From NCBI RefSeq assembly GCF_902459535.1, contig NZ_LR699554.1, positions 2,418,001 to 2,482,000 on the forward strand: a stretch of 64,000 nucleotides of DNA. The letters run 5' to 3'. Under the pieces are notes generated by a model. It was not told the origin of the DNA. It did not search any database and saw nothing but the letters and a program-made list of their open reading frames with translations. This DNA comes from Paraburkholderia dioscoreae. GTDB lineage: Bacteria; Pseudomonadota; Gammaproteobacteria; Burkholderiales; Burkholderiaceae. Of the stretch, positions 9,341-17,860 are shown in pieces. Each line of letters starts with the position of its first letter. Position 1 is the first letter of the stretch. The position numbers and the translations under genes are program-made.

Positions 9341-9403
9341 GATTATAAAAACCAGAAACCATTCAGCGGGCCGCCTATCCTGGCGCCCGACATGAGGAGA
9401 CAT

Positions 9404-10258
9404 ATGCAGATCGACCTGAGCAGCAAGCGCGTGATCGTCACCGGCGCATCACGCGGCATCGGCCGCGCGATTGCGCGGGCCTTTGCAGCCGAAGGCGCGC
9501 GCGTCGCCATTTGCGCTCGCACCAGCGCCGACGTCGAGGCGGCGGCGGAAGACCTGAAGGCTCGCGGCGCGTCAGCCGTGATCGCGCAATCGGTCGACGT
9601 GACCGATACCGAAGGCGTCAAACAGTTCGTCGAACATGTGGCGCAAAGCTGGGGCGGCGTGGACGTGCTGATCAACAATGCCGGCCAGGGCCGCGGCGGC
9701 AACCTCGAAACACTGACACCCGAACAGATCCTCGAACACGCCAACATCCTGCAAATGGGGCATTTCCGTTTCGTGCAGGCTGTCGTGCCGCACATGCGTA
9801 AGCAGCGCTGGGGCCGCATCATCGAGATCAATGCGCTCGCCGGCGTGGTGCCGACACCAGACGGTATTCCGTCTGTCGTCAATCGCGCGGCCTGTGTGGC
9901 GATGTCGAAATCGCTCGGCATGTCGCTCGCGAAAGACAACATTCTCGTCAATACCTTGAATATGGGCTGGATCGATACGGGTCAATGGGACCGCCACTAT
10001 CGCGAGATGCCGGCAGGCTGCACGCGCGAGGAGTTCGACCAGATGGTGCTAAAGGTCGTGCCGATCGGCCGCTTCGGCAAGCCTGAAGACGTCGCGGGCA
10101 TGACGCTGTTTCTGTCGAGCGATTATGCGAGTTTCATCAGCGCGGCATCGATCGATATCGCCGGCGGCATGGGTGGACAGATTGCCTACTATCCGACGCT
10201 CAAACGCGACTTCTACGAAGCGGTGAAAGCACGTGGCGAGGCCGTGGTCGAACAGTAA
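9404..10258 (+). CDS. atypical SDR-fold protein lacking the catalytic Ser-Tyr-Lys
   Basis: A 284-residue protein with a normal SDR cofactor half: TGASRGIG at residues 13-20 and NNAG at 91-94. Aligning GVVPTPDGIPSVVNRAACVA with ordinary SDRs puts Ser157 where the catalytic Tyr should be and Arg161 where Lys should be. The Ser position in EINALAG is Ala144. The protein may therefore bind NAD(P) without classical dehydrogenase chemistry, or use another mechanism. GAGGAGA at 9394-9400 supports ATG 9404; ATG 9392 is in frame but sits inside that motif. A copy of the recurrent operator lies just upstream. Confidence 0.8.
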   Translation: MQIDLSSKRVIVTGASRGIGRAIARAFAAEGARVAICARTSADVEAAAEDLKARGASAVIAQSVDVTDTEGVKQFVEHVAQSWGGVDVLINNAGQGRGGNLETLTPEQILEHANILQMGHFRFVQAVVPHMRKQRWGRIIEINALAGVVPTPDGIPSVVNRAACVAMSKSLGMSLAKDNILVNTLNMGWIDTGQWDRHYREMPAGCTREEFDQMVLKVVPIGRFGKPEDVAGMTLFLSSDYASFISAASIDIAGGMGGQIAYYPTLKRDFYEAVKARGEAVVEQ

Positions 10259-10374
10259 GCGGGCGGCGAAGCAGCGCGCTTTCGCAGCATAGGCTTCAAC
10301 ACACTGCATTCCATGATGTATGACACCGCCCGCCTCGCGCGGGCGGTCGTCCATGTGCCTCGAGGAGTTCCACT

Positions 10375-11775
10375 TTGCCCACCGCTTTCACGCCACGGAC
10401 GCAGCACGCCTCGCCTACTGCGACGGCTTCAGGTATGGCGTCAAGCTATCCATCAGCACGTTACGCGTGGTACGTCATCACCGTTTTATTCGCGGCCACT
10501 TTGCTGTCCCAGCTCGACCGTCAACTGCCCGCGTTACTGGTGCGTCCCTTGCGCAAAGAGTTCGGCATTTCGGATACGGCATTCAGTCTGTTGCAAGGTT
10601 ATGCCTTCGCGATCTTTTACACGTTGGCCGGCTTGCCGCTTGGCCGTCTCGTCGATCGCCGCAACCGCCGCAATCTGATCTTCGTCGCACTGCTGTTCTG
10701 GGGCGTAGCCACCGCGCTATTCGCCTTCGGCCAGAGTTATATGCATCTGCTGCTCGCGCGGGTCGGCGTCGGAATCGGCGAAGCCGTGCTCGCGCCGGCC
10801 GCTTATTCGCTGATCGCCGACTACTTTGCGCCGACGCAGCGTGGCCGCGCAATCGCGGTCTATTACGTCTCCATCGCGATCGGTTCAGGCGCGTCATTGC
10901 TGCTCGGTGGATGGTTGCTTGCTGCGATTCCGTCGCACGGTCTCGCGATTGCGGGCTTCGGCAGCATGCCGGCGTGGCGCGTCGCCTTTGTCCTGGCCGC
11001 GCTGCCCGCCGTGCCCCTCGCCTTGCTTCTGGTCGCGACAGTACGCGAACCTGCGCGCAAGGAAGTGGCCATGGCAAGCGCCGAACCTGATGCGAGCGAG
11101 CAAGCTTCTGCAGCTGATTTCGTGCGTTATCTGCGCCTGCATTCCGCGACGTTTTCCCGCGTGCTGACTTATCCGGCCCTGCTGTCGATCATCGGCTATG
11201 GCGCGCTTGCCTGGGCGCCTGCGTTGTTCGAGCGCAGCTTCCGTATGCCGCCGTCGCATTCCGGGCCGGTGCTCGGCCTTATCATCGCCGTTGCCGGCGC
11301 GGGCGGCACGCTCGTATGCGGTTATCTCAGCGACGCGTGGAGCGCGCGCGGCGTCACCGCGGCGCGCTTTCGAGTCGCGCTGCTCGGCTCAGCGGTGTTC
11401 GCCCTGCCGTGCGTACTGTGGCCGCTGATGCCGGATGCGCGCCTTGCATTCGCGCTGTTGTTCGCCAGCGTGTTCGGTTTGGGCATTGCGCAGTCGGCGG
11501 CGCCCGCAGCGATCCAGGCGGTCGTCCCTAACCGGATGCGCGGACAGGCGATTGCCGTGTATCTGCTGCTGGCGGGATTGCTTGGCATTGGCCTGGGGCC
11601 GACCGCCGTTGCGCTCGTCACTGATCACGTCTTTCATCACGACGGCGCTTTGCGCTATGCCCTGGCGTGTACGGCGGCGCCCGCTGCGCTGTTCGGATTG
11701 TGGCTGATCGGCTCGGGCGTGAAGCCGTATGCGCGCACGCTTGCCGCTTTGCACGCTGCGCAGCAGCGTCGCTGA
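10375..11775 (+). CDS. MFS permease (12-helix type)
   Basis: A 466-residue major facilitator. Motif A is GRLVDRRNRRNL after helix 2, and helices follow in the 6+6 pattern with a loop near residues 225-250. TTG at 10375 is chosen because GAGGAG at 10362-10367 is 7 bp upstream; the next ATG in frame is 10435. It resembles spinster/aromatic-acid type carriers, so uptake of an organic acid substrate is a reasonable guess. It follows the atypical SDR gene after 116 bp and may share its promoter. Confidence 0.82.
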   Translation: MPTAFTPRTQHASPTATASGMASSYPSARYAWYVITVLFAATLLSQLDRQLPALLVRPLRKEFGISDTAFSLLQGYAFAIFYTLAGLPLGRLVDRRNRRNLIFVALLFWGVATALFAFGQSYMHLLLARVGVGIGEAVLAPAAYSLIADYFAPTQRGRAIAVYYVSIAIGSGASLLLGGWLLAAIPSHGLAIAGFGSMPAWRVAFVLAALPAVPLALLLVATVREPARKEVAMASAEPDASEQASAADFVRYLRLHSATFSRVLTYPALLSIIGYGALAWAPALFERSFRMPPSHSGPVLGLIIAVAGAGGTLVCGYLSDAWSARGVTAARFRVALLGSAVFALPCVLWPLMPDARLAFALLFASVFGLGIAQSAAPAAIQAVVPNRMRGQAIAVYLLLAGLLGIGLGPTAVALVTDHVFHHDGALRYALACTAAPAALFGLWLIGSGVKPYARTLAALHAAQQRR

Positions 11776-11784
11776 ATAATAAAA

Positions 11785-11816
11785 ACGGCGGCGGAGCCTG
11801 GGTGCTCAGCCGCCGT
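11785..11816 (-). terminator. rho-independent terminator of the 11.9-14.8 kb minus-strand operon
   Basis: ACGGCGGC (11785-11792) pairs with GCCGCCGT (11809-11816). On the minus strand the hairpin is followed by a T-rich stretch (complement of AATAATAAAAA). This fits the end of the operon that stops at 11896. Confidence 0.7.
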
Positions 11817-11895
11817 GTGACTCTAGTGCGTAAGGTCAACCATCCGCGCTTGCCATTCGGATCCGCGAATCGCGCATGTCAATCGAAGCTGCTGA

Positions 11896-12780
11896 TTATT
11901 CAGCACGCCCCAATCTGCCGATCGCGCGCATCGGCGAGAGCACGCGTTTCGCGCCGATCCGATTACGCAGCACACCGATGCGCTCGATCTGCGCCTCGAT
12001 TACATCCCCTGGCTGCAGGAAGCGGCCATCTTCGAGGCCTACGCCGCACGTCGAGCCGGTAAAGACCAGATCCCCAGGCCGCAATGCGATACGTGCATCC
12101 ACGTAGTTCAGCAATTCGTCGACGGGGAAAATCATCTGGTCGGTCGTATCGTGCTGACGCTCCTCGCCGTTGATGCGCAAACTCAGCGTCACGCATGGCT
12201 GGCCAGGGCCGCCAAACTCATCGAGCGTAGTAATCCACGGACCGATCGGCGCGGTGCTGTCCAACGCTTTCTGCGTGAACAGATCGAGCGAGCCGAGCTG
12301 CTTGCCGGCATCGCGCGCACTGATGTCATTGCCGACCGTATAGCCGAGCAGACATGCGCTCGCCTGCGGTTCGTCACCGAATGCACGCGCGACGACCGCG
12401 ACCAGTTCGACTTCATAGTCGAGCTGATTCGTGACGGCGGGATACTGAATCTCGCCGCCCGGCGGCACCAGTGCCGACGCGGGCTTGATGTAGGCGAGCG
12501 TATGCGGCGGCGCCTGTTTGCGGCCGAGCCGCACCAGGTGCGACAGATAGTTCAGACCGACGCCGAACACGCGCGCCCCTGGATTCACCGGCGGACACAA
12601 CTGCAGTTCCGCGAGCGGCAGGCGGCACGCATCGAGTTCTAGTGCCGCACTGCCACCTTCCGCCACCACTGGCGCCCACACTTCGAAAGGCGCACGAATG
12701 CGCTGCACTTCGCGCGCGCTCTCGTCCACTTGGGCCCAGAAACTCTCGCCCGCCGCGTCGCGGACTCTCGCGAGCTTCAT
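11896..12780 (-). CDS. fumarylacetoacetate hydrolase (FAH) family protein
   Basis: A 294-residue FAH-fold enzyme. The metal-binding ExE is in LDYEVELVAVV, the GYTVGNDISARD motif follows, and the C-terminal GDVIEAQIERIG closes the fold. The family hydrolyses, hydrates or decarboxylates ring-cleavage products. It starts at ATG 12780, two bases after the stop of the extradiol dioxygenase gene, so the two are coupled. In known resin-acid clusters the protein next to the extradiol enzyme (DitH) is of this type; the match is by context and family, not by alignment. It is paralogous to the FAH gene at 37.2 kb (both begin MKLAR). Confidence 0.85.
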   Translation of the reverse strand: MKLARVRDAAGESFWAQVDESAREVQRIRAPFEVWAPVVAEGGSAALELDACRLPLAELQLCPPVNPGARVFGVGLNYLSHLVRLGRKQAPPHTLAYIKPASALVPPGGEIQYPAVTNQLDYEVELVAVVARAFGDEPQASACLLGYTVGNDISARDAGKQLGSLDLFTQKALDSTAPIGPWITTLDEFGGPGQPCVTLSLRINGEERQHDTTDQMIFPVDELLNYVDARIALRPGDLVFTGSTCGVGLEDGRFLQPGDVIEAQIERIGVLRNRIGAKRVLSPMRAIGRLGRAE

Positions 12781-12782
12781 GG

Positions 12783-13733
12783 CTAGGCCGGCTGCCGTCT
12801 GGCAGCGAGAATCGCAAGGCCTTCGCCGTCCATGACTTCTTCCGGCGTGCGCACGCTTGGTCCGAGAATCGGACCGACCAGTTCGTGGCCCCACGTGCTC
12901 AACTTTTCCGGATTCAGCTCGAAGCCGTCGCCGTGCCATGGCTCGAGTTCGGTGATGATCTCGAACGCAAAACCGCCCGGCGAGAAGTGATAGAACGACA
13001 CGTGCGGGTCTTGCGTGTGCTGGCCGAGCGTCATCATCATCGGCAGCTTGCGTTGTTTGACGATGTCGTAGGTTTCGCCCACGTCACGAAGATTGTTCAC
13101 GAAGATACCGATGTGCTGAATGCCCATCTTGTTCGGCCCAAGGCCGTAGGCAATATCGTGGCTGGTGCTCGTGTTCAGCTTCGAGCGATAGAACGCGGTT
13201 TTGCCCTTGCCCGCTCCCGCGCCATAGTAATGAAAACCCATCACGACGGTCAGGAAATGCTCCAGCTCCGGCGGGAATTCCGGCGTGATCACCACGATAT
13301 GCCCGAGGCCGCGCGCGCCGGCATTGAAGCCGCCGTGCGGGCGGCCCGGGATGAACGAACGCGGCATCCACTTCTGCGAGTAAAACAGTTCATGCTGATA
13401 GCCGACCGGATCGCGAAAACGCACCACGTCACGCACACCGCGCAGTTCTGCGTCGCCTTGCGTCACTTCGACGCCGGCTTCGCGCAGCCGCGCCACAGCC
13501 GCCTGAAATTCGAGCTTGCCGCGCGCTTCCCAGCCGATATACGCGAGCCGGTCGACCTTGCCGGGATGAAACGCAAAGCGGTGACGCCGGTCGTCCATGC
13601 GGAAGTACAGCGAATCGCTGTCCGCTTCCGGCGATGCGCCGATTTGCAGACCCAGCACTTCGGGTCCGTAGGTACGCCACTCATCCATGTTGGCCGTCTC
13701 GAAGCCGAGGTAGCCGATTCCGATAATATCCAC
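12783..13733 (-). CDS. type I extradiol ring-cleavage dioxygenase (VOC family)
   Basis: A 316-residue, two-domain extradiol dioxygenase of the BphC type. The Fe(II) ligands are visible in the C-terminal domain: His in GLGHIVV, His in GIQHIGIF and Glu in FEIITE. It should open a catechol-like ring meta to the hydroxyls. It is followed by an FAH hydrolase and preceded by an SDR and a ferredoxin gene, a compact ring-cleavage block. The length and intact metal site suggest an active enzyme; by context it is the counterpart of DitC-type dioxygenases of diterpenoid pathways, though biphenyl- or steroid-type enzymes are alternatives. Confidence 0.88.
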   Translation of the reverse strand: MDIIGIGYLGFETANMDEWRTYGPEVLGLQIGASPEADSDSLYFRMDDRRHRFAFHPGKVDRLAYIGWEARGKLEFQAAVARLREAGVEVTQGDAELRGVRDVVRFRDPVGYQHELFYSQKWMPRSFIPGRPHGGFNAGARGLGHIVVITPEFPPELEHFLTVVMGFHYYGAGAGKGKTAFYRSKLNTSTSHDIAYGLGPNKMGIQHIGIFVNNLRDVGETYDIVKQRKLPMMMTLGQHTQDPHVSFYHFSPGGFAFEIITELEPWHGDGFELNPEKLSTWGHELVGPILGPSVRTPEEVMDGEGLAILAARRQPA

Positions 13734-13776
13734 GACGTCTCCTGAAATAGTGATCTGTCAGGCATGCCTGGCGCTG

Positions 13777-14535
13777 TTACAGCGCAAGCATGCCGCCGTC
13801 CACGACGATGTCGGTGCCGGTGATGTACGAGGCCTCGTCCGACGCGACGAACAGCGCCGTAGCGACGATCTCTTCCGCTTCTCCCGCGCGTTCCATGGGA
13901 ATGCCGGCGAGCAGCATGGAGCGCGTGGCCGGGTTATCGAGGAACGGTTTGGTGCCGGGCGTCACGACCACGCCCGGACTGATGCACACGGCGCGAATCC
14001 GATGCTTGACCCCTTCCACGGCAAGTTGCCGCGTGAGCGCGATCACGCCGGCCTTTGCCGCCGAATGCGCACCGATGCCGGTCGCCGCCGACGCCCCCCA
14101 CGCCGCCACCGACGAGATATTGACGATCACGCCGCCCTCCACCGCGAGATGACGCCAGGCAAAGCGCGTCGGATAGAACACGATGTCCAACTCGTTGCGC
14201 AGCGTGTAGCGCCAGTCGTCCACCGACATCTCACCGATCGGACCGAAGCGCGCCGCCGATGCGTTGTTGTACAGAATGTCGATGCGACCGTAAGTAGCGA
14301 CCGCGTCTTCGATCCACGCCTGTGCCGCCTGCGGATCGCCCAGATCGACGCTGCCCGCGCCTGCCATGTCGAAACCCTCGTCATGCAGCAACGCGATGGT
14401 TTCCGCCTGCGCCGCCGCGTTCAGATCACAACCGAACACTTTGGCGCCTTCCCGCGCGAAGCGCAACGCAGCCGCCCTGCCCTGGCCGCCACCCGTGCCG
14501 CTGATCAGCGCAACCTTTCCTTCGAACCGTCCCAT
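13777..14535 (-). CDS. SDR-fold protein with His in place of the catalytic Tyr
   Basis: A 252-residue short-chain dehydrogenase-like protein. It has a cofactor motif TGGGQGR, NNAS in place of NNAG, and VNISS with the usual Ser. The catalytic motif reads HSAAK, so His157 stands where Tyr is expected while Lys161 is kept; the codon is CAT. Position between the extradiol dioxygenase and the ferredoxin suggests dehydrogenation of a dihydrodiol or ketone reduction, if it is active. Confidence 0.82.
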   Translation of the reverse strand: MGRFEGKVALISGTGGGQGRAAALRFAREGAKVFGCDLNAAAQAETIALLHDEGFDMAGAGSVDLGDPQAAQAWIEDAVATYGRIDILYNNASAARFGPIGEMSVDDWRYTLRNELDIVFYPTRFAWRHLAVEGGVIVNISSVAAWGASAATGIGAHSAAKAGVIALTRQLAVEGVKHRIRAVCISPGVVVTPGTKPFLDNPATRSMLLAGIPMERAGEAEEIVATALFVASDEASYITGTDIVVDGGMLAL

Positions 14536-14555
14536 ACGATCGGTCTCCCGTTGGC

Positions 14556-14786
14556 TCAGCCGGCAATTGCTTCCACGCTCAACGCTTCAGCGGGACAGGC
14601 GGCCGCGCCTTCGCGCGCATCTGCCTCGAGTTCGGCGGGAATCGTTTCCGCTTCCAGATAAACGAGGCCGTTCTCGTCGAGTTTGTAGACCTGCGGACAC
14701 AACTGCGCGCACAGTCCATAACCGCAGCAGCGGCTCCGATCCGCGCTTACGCGCAGCACCACTGATGCCTTGATTTCCGAATTCAT
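14556..14786 (-). CDS. small ferredoxin, 3Fe-4S/4Fe-4S type
   Basis: A 76-residue ferredoxin. Cysteines are at 20, 21, 26 and 30 (RCCGYGLCAQLCP) and at 64 (AACPAEAL). The C-x5-C and distant CP arrangement matches the P450-type 3Fe-4S ferredoxins, with an extra Cys30 that could complete a 4Fe-4S cluster. AGGAGGAGAC precedes ATG 14786. Resin-acid dioxygenase systems are unusual in using such a ferredoxin (DitA3) rather than a 2Fe-2S one, and here too the gene is divergent from an IclR regulator. It could serve the Rieske dioxygenase at 44-46 kb or the P450s. Confidence 0.85.
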   Translation of the reverse strand: MNSEIKASVVLRVSADRSRCCGYGLCAQLCPQVYKLDENGLVYLEAETIPAELEADAREGAAACPAEALSVEAIAG

Positions 14787-15131
14787 GTCTCCTCCTTGAG
14801 TGCGTGGCCATGCATGGCTATTGGCTGGAAATTATATGCACAGATTATTCGAATGTGTTTATTTTATGGTCCGGGTTGACCCTGGCGACGTGTCTCCACG
14901 GGGAGGCCTGTTTGCGGGCGGAAGCGTCGTCGACTGTGCGCCTTTGATCGGGTAAGCCACTATGAACAAAGGCTTTGCGCCGGGACTATTCTGGCTACAG
15001 AATATAATCACTGCCCGTAGAACGATTTCAGAACACAGTGAACACCCTTTGGCGCCGCGTTTCGTACGGGCGAGGACAGAAAATGAAGGGCACATGCCAG
15101 TGCCCGGACGGCAACCAAGAGACCGCCACCC
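14787..15131. other. 345-bp divergent intergenic region
   Basis: The gap between the ferredoxin and IclR genes has no convincing reading frame. It holds the recurrent 25-bp element at 14837-14861 and, near the IclR side, three GAAC direct repeats (AGAACG 15019-15024, AGAACA 15030-15035, TGAACA 15039-15044). Promoters for both genes are expected here. Confidence 0.6.
14837..14861. promoter_or_regulatory. recurrent 25-bp element, copy 2
   Basis: TGCACA-N13-TGTTTA, with the element edge 50 bp upstream of the ferredoxin start at 14786. Same geometry as the other eight copies. Confidence 0.55.
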
Positions 15132-15980
15132 ATGACGACGAAGAAGAACATTGCTGCAAGCGAGTCGGTAGGAACCCGAGCGAGCGTGGCGCGCCGCTCT
15201 GCTGATCGAGTGCCGGGAGGCCGTGGCGCAACCAGCGCGGTGACGGTGAAGCCAGTTGCGAATGCCATCCGTATCCTGCGTTATCTCACGCACACAGGTG
15301 CGCCGGAGCGAGCCGCCGATATCGCGCGGCATCTGTCGATCAATCCGAGTACCTGCTTCAACATTCTGCGCACGCTCGTTGCTGAGGACGTGGTCGATTT
15401 CAACGCGCTGTCGAAGACGTATTCAGCCGGCCTCGGTTTGGCGCGACTGGTGGAGCAACTGGTCACGCAAGGGCAGCGGCTGCAACTGGCTGCGCCGCTG
15501 ATGCAGGATCTCGCCGCCGAATTCGGCGTTACCGTGACCTTGTGGCGCCGGCTCGGCGCGGACCGGATCGTGCTGGTGAGTTCTGAGTCGAGTCCGACGG
15601 ATTTGCACATCGATATGCCCGCTGGACAGCGGCTGCCGATTTTGATGGGCGCCAGCGGACGCCTGTTTGCCGCGCGCCTCGGCCTCACCGATGAACAGTT
15701 GCGCGAAGAATTCGAACAGCTGCGCTGGGCGCGACCCATTTCGCTCGAGGCCTACGTGCGCGAAGTGAATCGAGCGCGGCGGCGTGGCTGGGCTAGTGAT
15801 GATGGGTACTTTGCCACGGGCGTCATGGCGATCGCAGCCGCTGTCTGCGACAAGAGCGACAACATCGCGTTTACCGTGTCCACGGTCATGATTCGGGGCG
15901 ACCGCGGGGAGGCGCAAGTCGATGCGCTAGGCGAGGCCGTTCGCGACCTGGCTCACCGGCTGGAGTCAGTGCTCTTCTGA
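15132..15980 (+). CDS. IclR-family transcriptional regulator
   Basis: A 282-residue regulator. The winged helix spans about residues 40-100 (RAADIARHLSINPSTCFNIL is the helix-turn-helix). The IclR effector domain follows, with MGASGRLFAARLG and a late AVCDKSDNIAFTVST segment. A 35-residue disordered N-terminal tail precedes the helix-turn-helix. It is divergent from the ferredoxin gene. In abietane-degrading clusters an IclR activator (DitR) controls the ferredoxin/dioxygenase genes, and the same arrangement is seen here. Confidence 0.88.
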   Translation: MTTKKNIAASESVGTRASVARRSADRVPGGRGATSAVTVKPVANAIRILRYLTHTGAPERAADIARHLSINPSTCFNILRTLVAEDVVDFNALSKTYSAGLGLARLVEQLVTQGQRLQLAAPLMQDLAAEFGVTVTLWRRLGADRIVLVSSESSPTDLHIDMPAGQRLPILMGASGRLFAARLGLTDEQLREEFEQLRWARPISLEAYVREVNRARRRGWASDDGYFATGVMAIAAAVCDKSDNIAFTVSTVMIRGDRGEAQVDALGEAVRDLAHRLESVLF

Positions 15981-16361
15981 TTTTCTCTTCTCATTTGGGC
16001 GCGGTGGTCGTGCGCCCGGAGCGTTGGCATTTTTCGCGTTACGCTATGTTCATAGGCCGACGCGCCTTTGCAGTCTCGACGTTCGCTCGAGGCATCAGCA
16101 TTTCTTTTCGAAGTATCGATCCGCGGCCCTCTCCGCACGCAAACTCAGCGACGCGCTGCGCCGAGGACGTGCGGCAAGTGTGCGCTGCTCACAAAAACTC
16201 CCCGCCCTTCTCCCTGTAAACCCTAAAAACGCCTCGTCACACACGTTTAAATGAACATTATCGTTGATTGTGTTCAGCTTGTTATCTACTATCTCACTAC
16301 CAACTTGCTCCAAACCCGGCTCGCAGAGTCGCAGGTGAGCCCTTCACTACGGGGACCCCCG
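15981..16361. other. 381-bp intergenic region
   Basis: No supported gene. The region contains a perfect copy of the recurrent 25-bp inverted repeat at 16252-16276, and GGGGA at 16351-16355, which is the ribosome binding site for the amidohydrolase. Short open frames here lack ribosome binding sites and family features. Confidence 0.6.
16252..16276. promoter_or_regulatory. recurrent 25-bp element, copy 3 (perfect palindrome)
   Basis: TGAACA-N13-TGTTCA; the half-sites are exact reverse complements. It ends 85 bp upstream of the amidohydrolase start at 16362. Confidence 0.65.
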
Positions 16362-17675
16362 ATGAAACTGGAAGACCTCATTCTCGTCAGCGTAGACGAT
16401 CACGCGATCGAGCCGCCCAACGCTTTCGCACGCCACATGCCCGCCAGATACAAGGGCCGCGAACCGAAAGTCGTGCAACGCAGTGGCCGCGATGTTTGGG
16501 AATTCGAAGAAAAGGCCACTGGCTACATGGGCCTGAATTCCGTCGTGGGCCGGCCGAAAGAAGAGTACGGCATGGAGCCGCTCGGTTACGAGCACATGCG
16601 CCGCGGCACCTGGGACATCAAAGCCCGGGTCGATGACATGAACGCCAACGGCGTTCTTGGTTCGCTCTGCTTCCCGACGTTCCCTGGCTTCGCAGGCCAG
16701 CGGTTTCAGGCTTATGAAGATCGGGGCGTGTCGCTCGCAGCGATCCAGGCCTATAACGACTGGCATCTGCACGATTGGTGCAACGCCGCGCCGGGCCGCT
16801 TCATGCCGTTGATGATCACGCCATGGTGGGACCCGCAAGCCGCCGCGGCAGAAATCGAGCGGATGGCCAAACAAGGCGTGCACGCTCTGTCGCTCTCGGA
16901 CAACCCTTCGCTGCACGGCTACCCGTCGATCCATAACGATCACTGGGATCCGGTCTACAAAGCCTGTGCGGACAACAACGTGGTGATCTGCTGCCATATC
17001 GGCACCGGTGCGAAAGCCGACCACGCCTCCGACGAATCGCCGATCGACGCATGGATTACCTCCATGCCGATCTCGATCGCCAATTCGGCCGCCGACTGGA
17101 TCTGGGGGCCGATGTGGAAGAAATACCCGACGCTGCGCATGGCGCTCTCGGAAGGCGGCATCGGCTGGATTCCGTACCTGCTCGAACGCGCGGACTTCAC
17201 GCATCGTCACCATCACGCGTGGACCATGTCGAACTTCGGCGGCAAGATGCCGAGCGATATTTTCAACGAGCACATCATCACCTGCTTCATCGAAGATCAG
17301 TTCGGTCTGAAGAATCTCGATTCGATCAACCTCGACAAGGTCACCTGGGAATGCGACTACCCGCACTCCGACTGCACGTGGCCCAATTCCGCCGACGTGT
17401 TCTGGGAGCAGGCGCAAGCCCAAAACGTCTCCGATGAAGTGATCAACAAGATCACCCACCTGAATGCAATGCGCGAGTTTTCCTACGACCCGTTCTCGAT
17501 CCTCGGCCGCGAAAACTGCACGGTCGGTGCGCTGCGCGCCAAGGCGAAACATGTAAGCATCGAGCCCGCGCTCGGCATGGGCGGCGCCGCGCCGGTGCGT
17601 GATCCGAACAAGCCGGTGACGTCCGGCGACATCAACCGGATGTTCGCCGCGGCCGACGCACAGGCCGCGTTGTAA
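16362..17675 (+). CDS. amidohydrolase family 2 (ACMSD-like) metal-dependent hydrolase/decarboxylase
   Basis: A 437-residue TIM-barrel amidohydrolase of the ACMSD/resorcylate-decarboxylase group. Candidate metal ligands are in VSVDDHAIEPP near the N-terminus, His in CCHIGTG, and the late Asp in WECDYPHSD. This late Asp is kept, unlike in the two paralogues at 38 and 57 kb. ATG 16362 has GGGGA six bases upstream; the upstream in-frame ATG 16251 overlaps the operator-like palindrome. It heads a + operon with acyl-CoA dehydrogenases, so hydrolysis or decarboxylation of a ring-derived acid is plausible. Confidence 0.82.
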   Translation: MKLEDLILVSVDDHAIEPPNAFARHMPARYKGREPKVVQRSGRDVWEFEEKATGYMGLNSVVGRPKEEYGMEPLGYEHMRRGTWDIKARVDDMNANGVLGSLCFPTFPGFAGQRFQAYEDRGVSLAAIQAYNDWHLHDWCNAAPGRFMPLMITPWWDPQAAAAEIERMAKQGVHALSLSDNPSLHGYPSIHNDHWDPVYKACADNNVVICCHIGTGAKADHASDESPIDAWITSMPISIANSAADWIWGPMWKKYPTLRMALSEGGIGWIPYLLERADFTHRHHHAWTMSNFGGKMPSDIFNEHIITCFIEDQFGLKNLDSINLDKVTWECDYPHSDCTWPNSADVFWEQAQAQNVSDEVINKITHLNAMREFSYDPFSILGRENCTVGALRAKAKHVSIEPALGMGGAAPVRDPNKPVTSGDINRMFAAADAQAAL

Positions 17676-17860
17676 AGCGGTCCACTCACGCCGTGGCAGC
17701 GCATCGCCACGGCGTCGGCAATACAGACCGGGCCGCGCTGCACATTATTGGCTTCGTGGTACAGGCGAGCGATGCAGCCGGGGCGGCTTGCGTAAAACGC
17801 TCGACATCCACGGCCATGTCGGCGCAGCCCGGTGCCCGCTCCTTTGCGTCCTACCGAACT

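Noticed and set aside
15981..16361. Short frames in the 381-bp gap as small genes
   Set aside because: No ribosome binding site or coding pattern; the region is better explained as promoter DNA with an operator.
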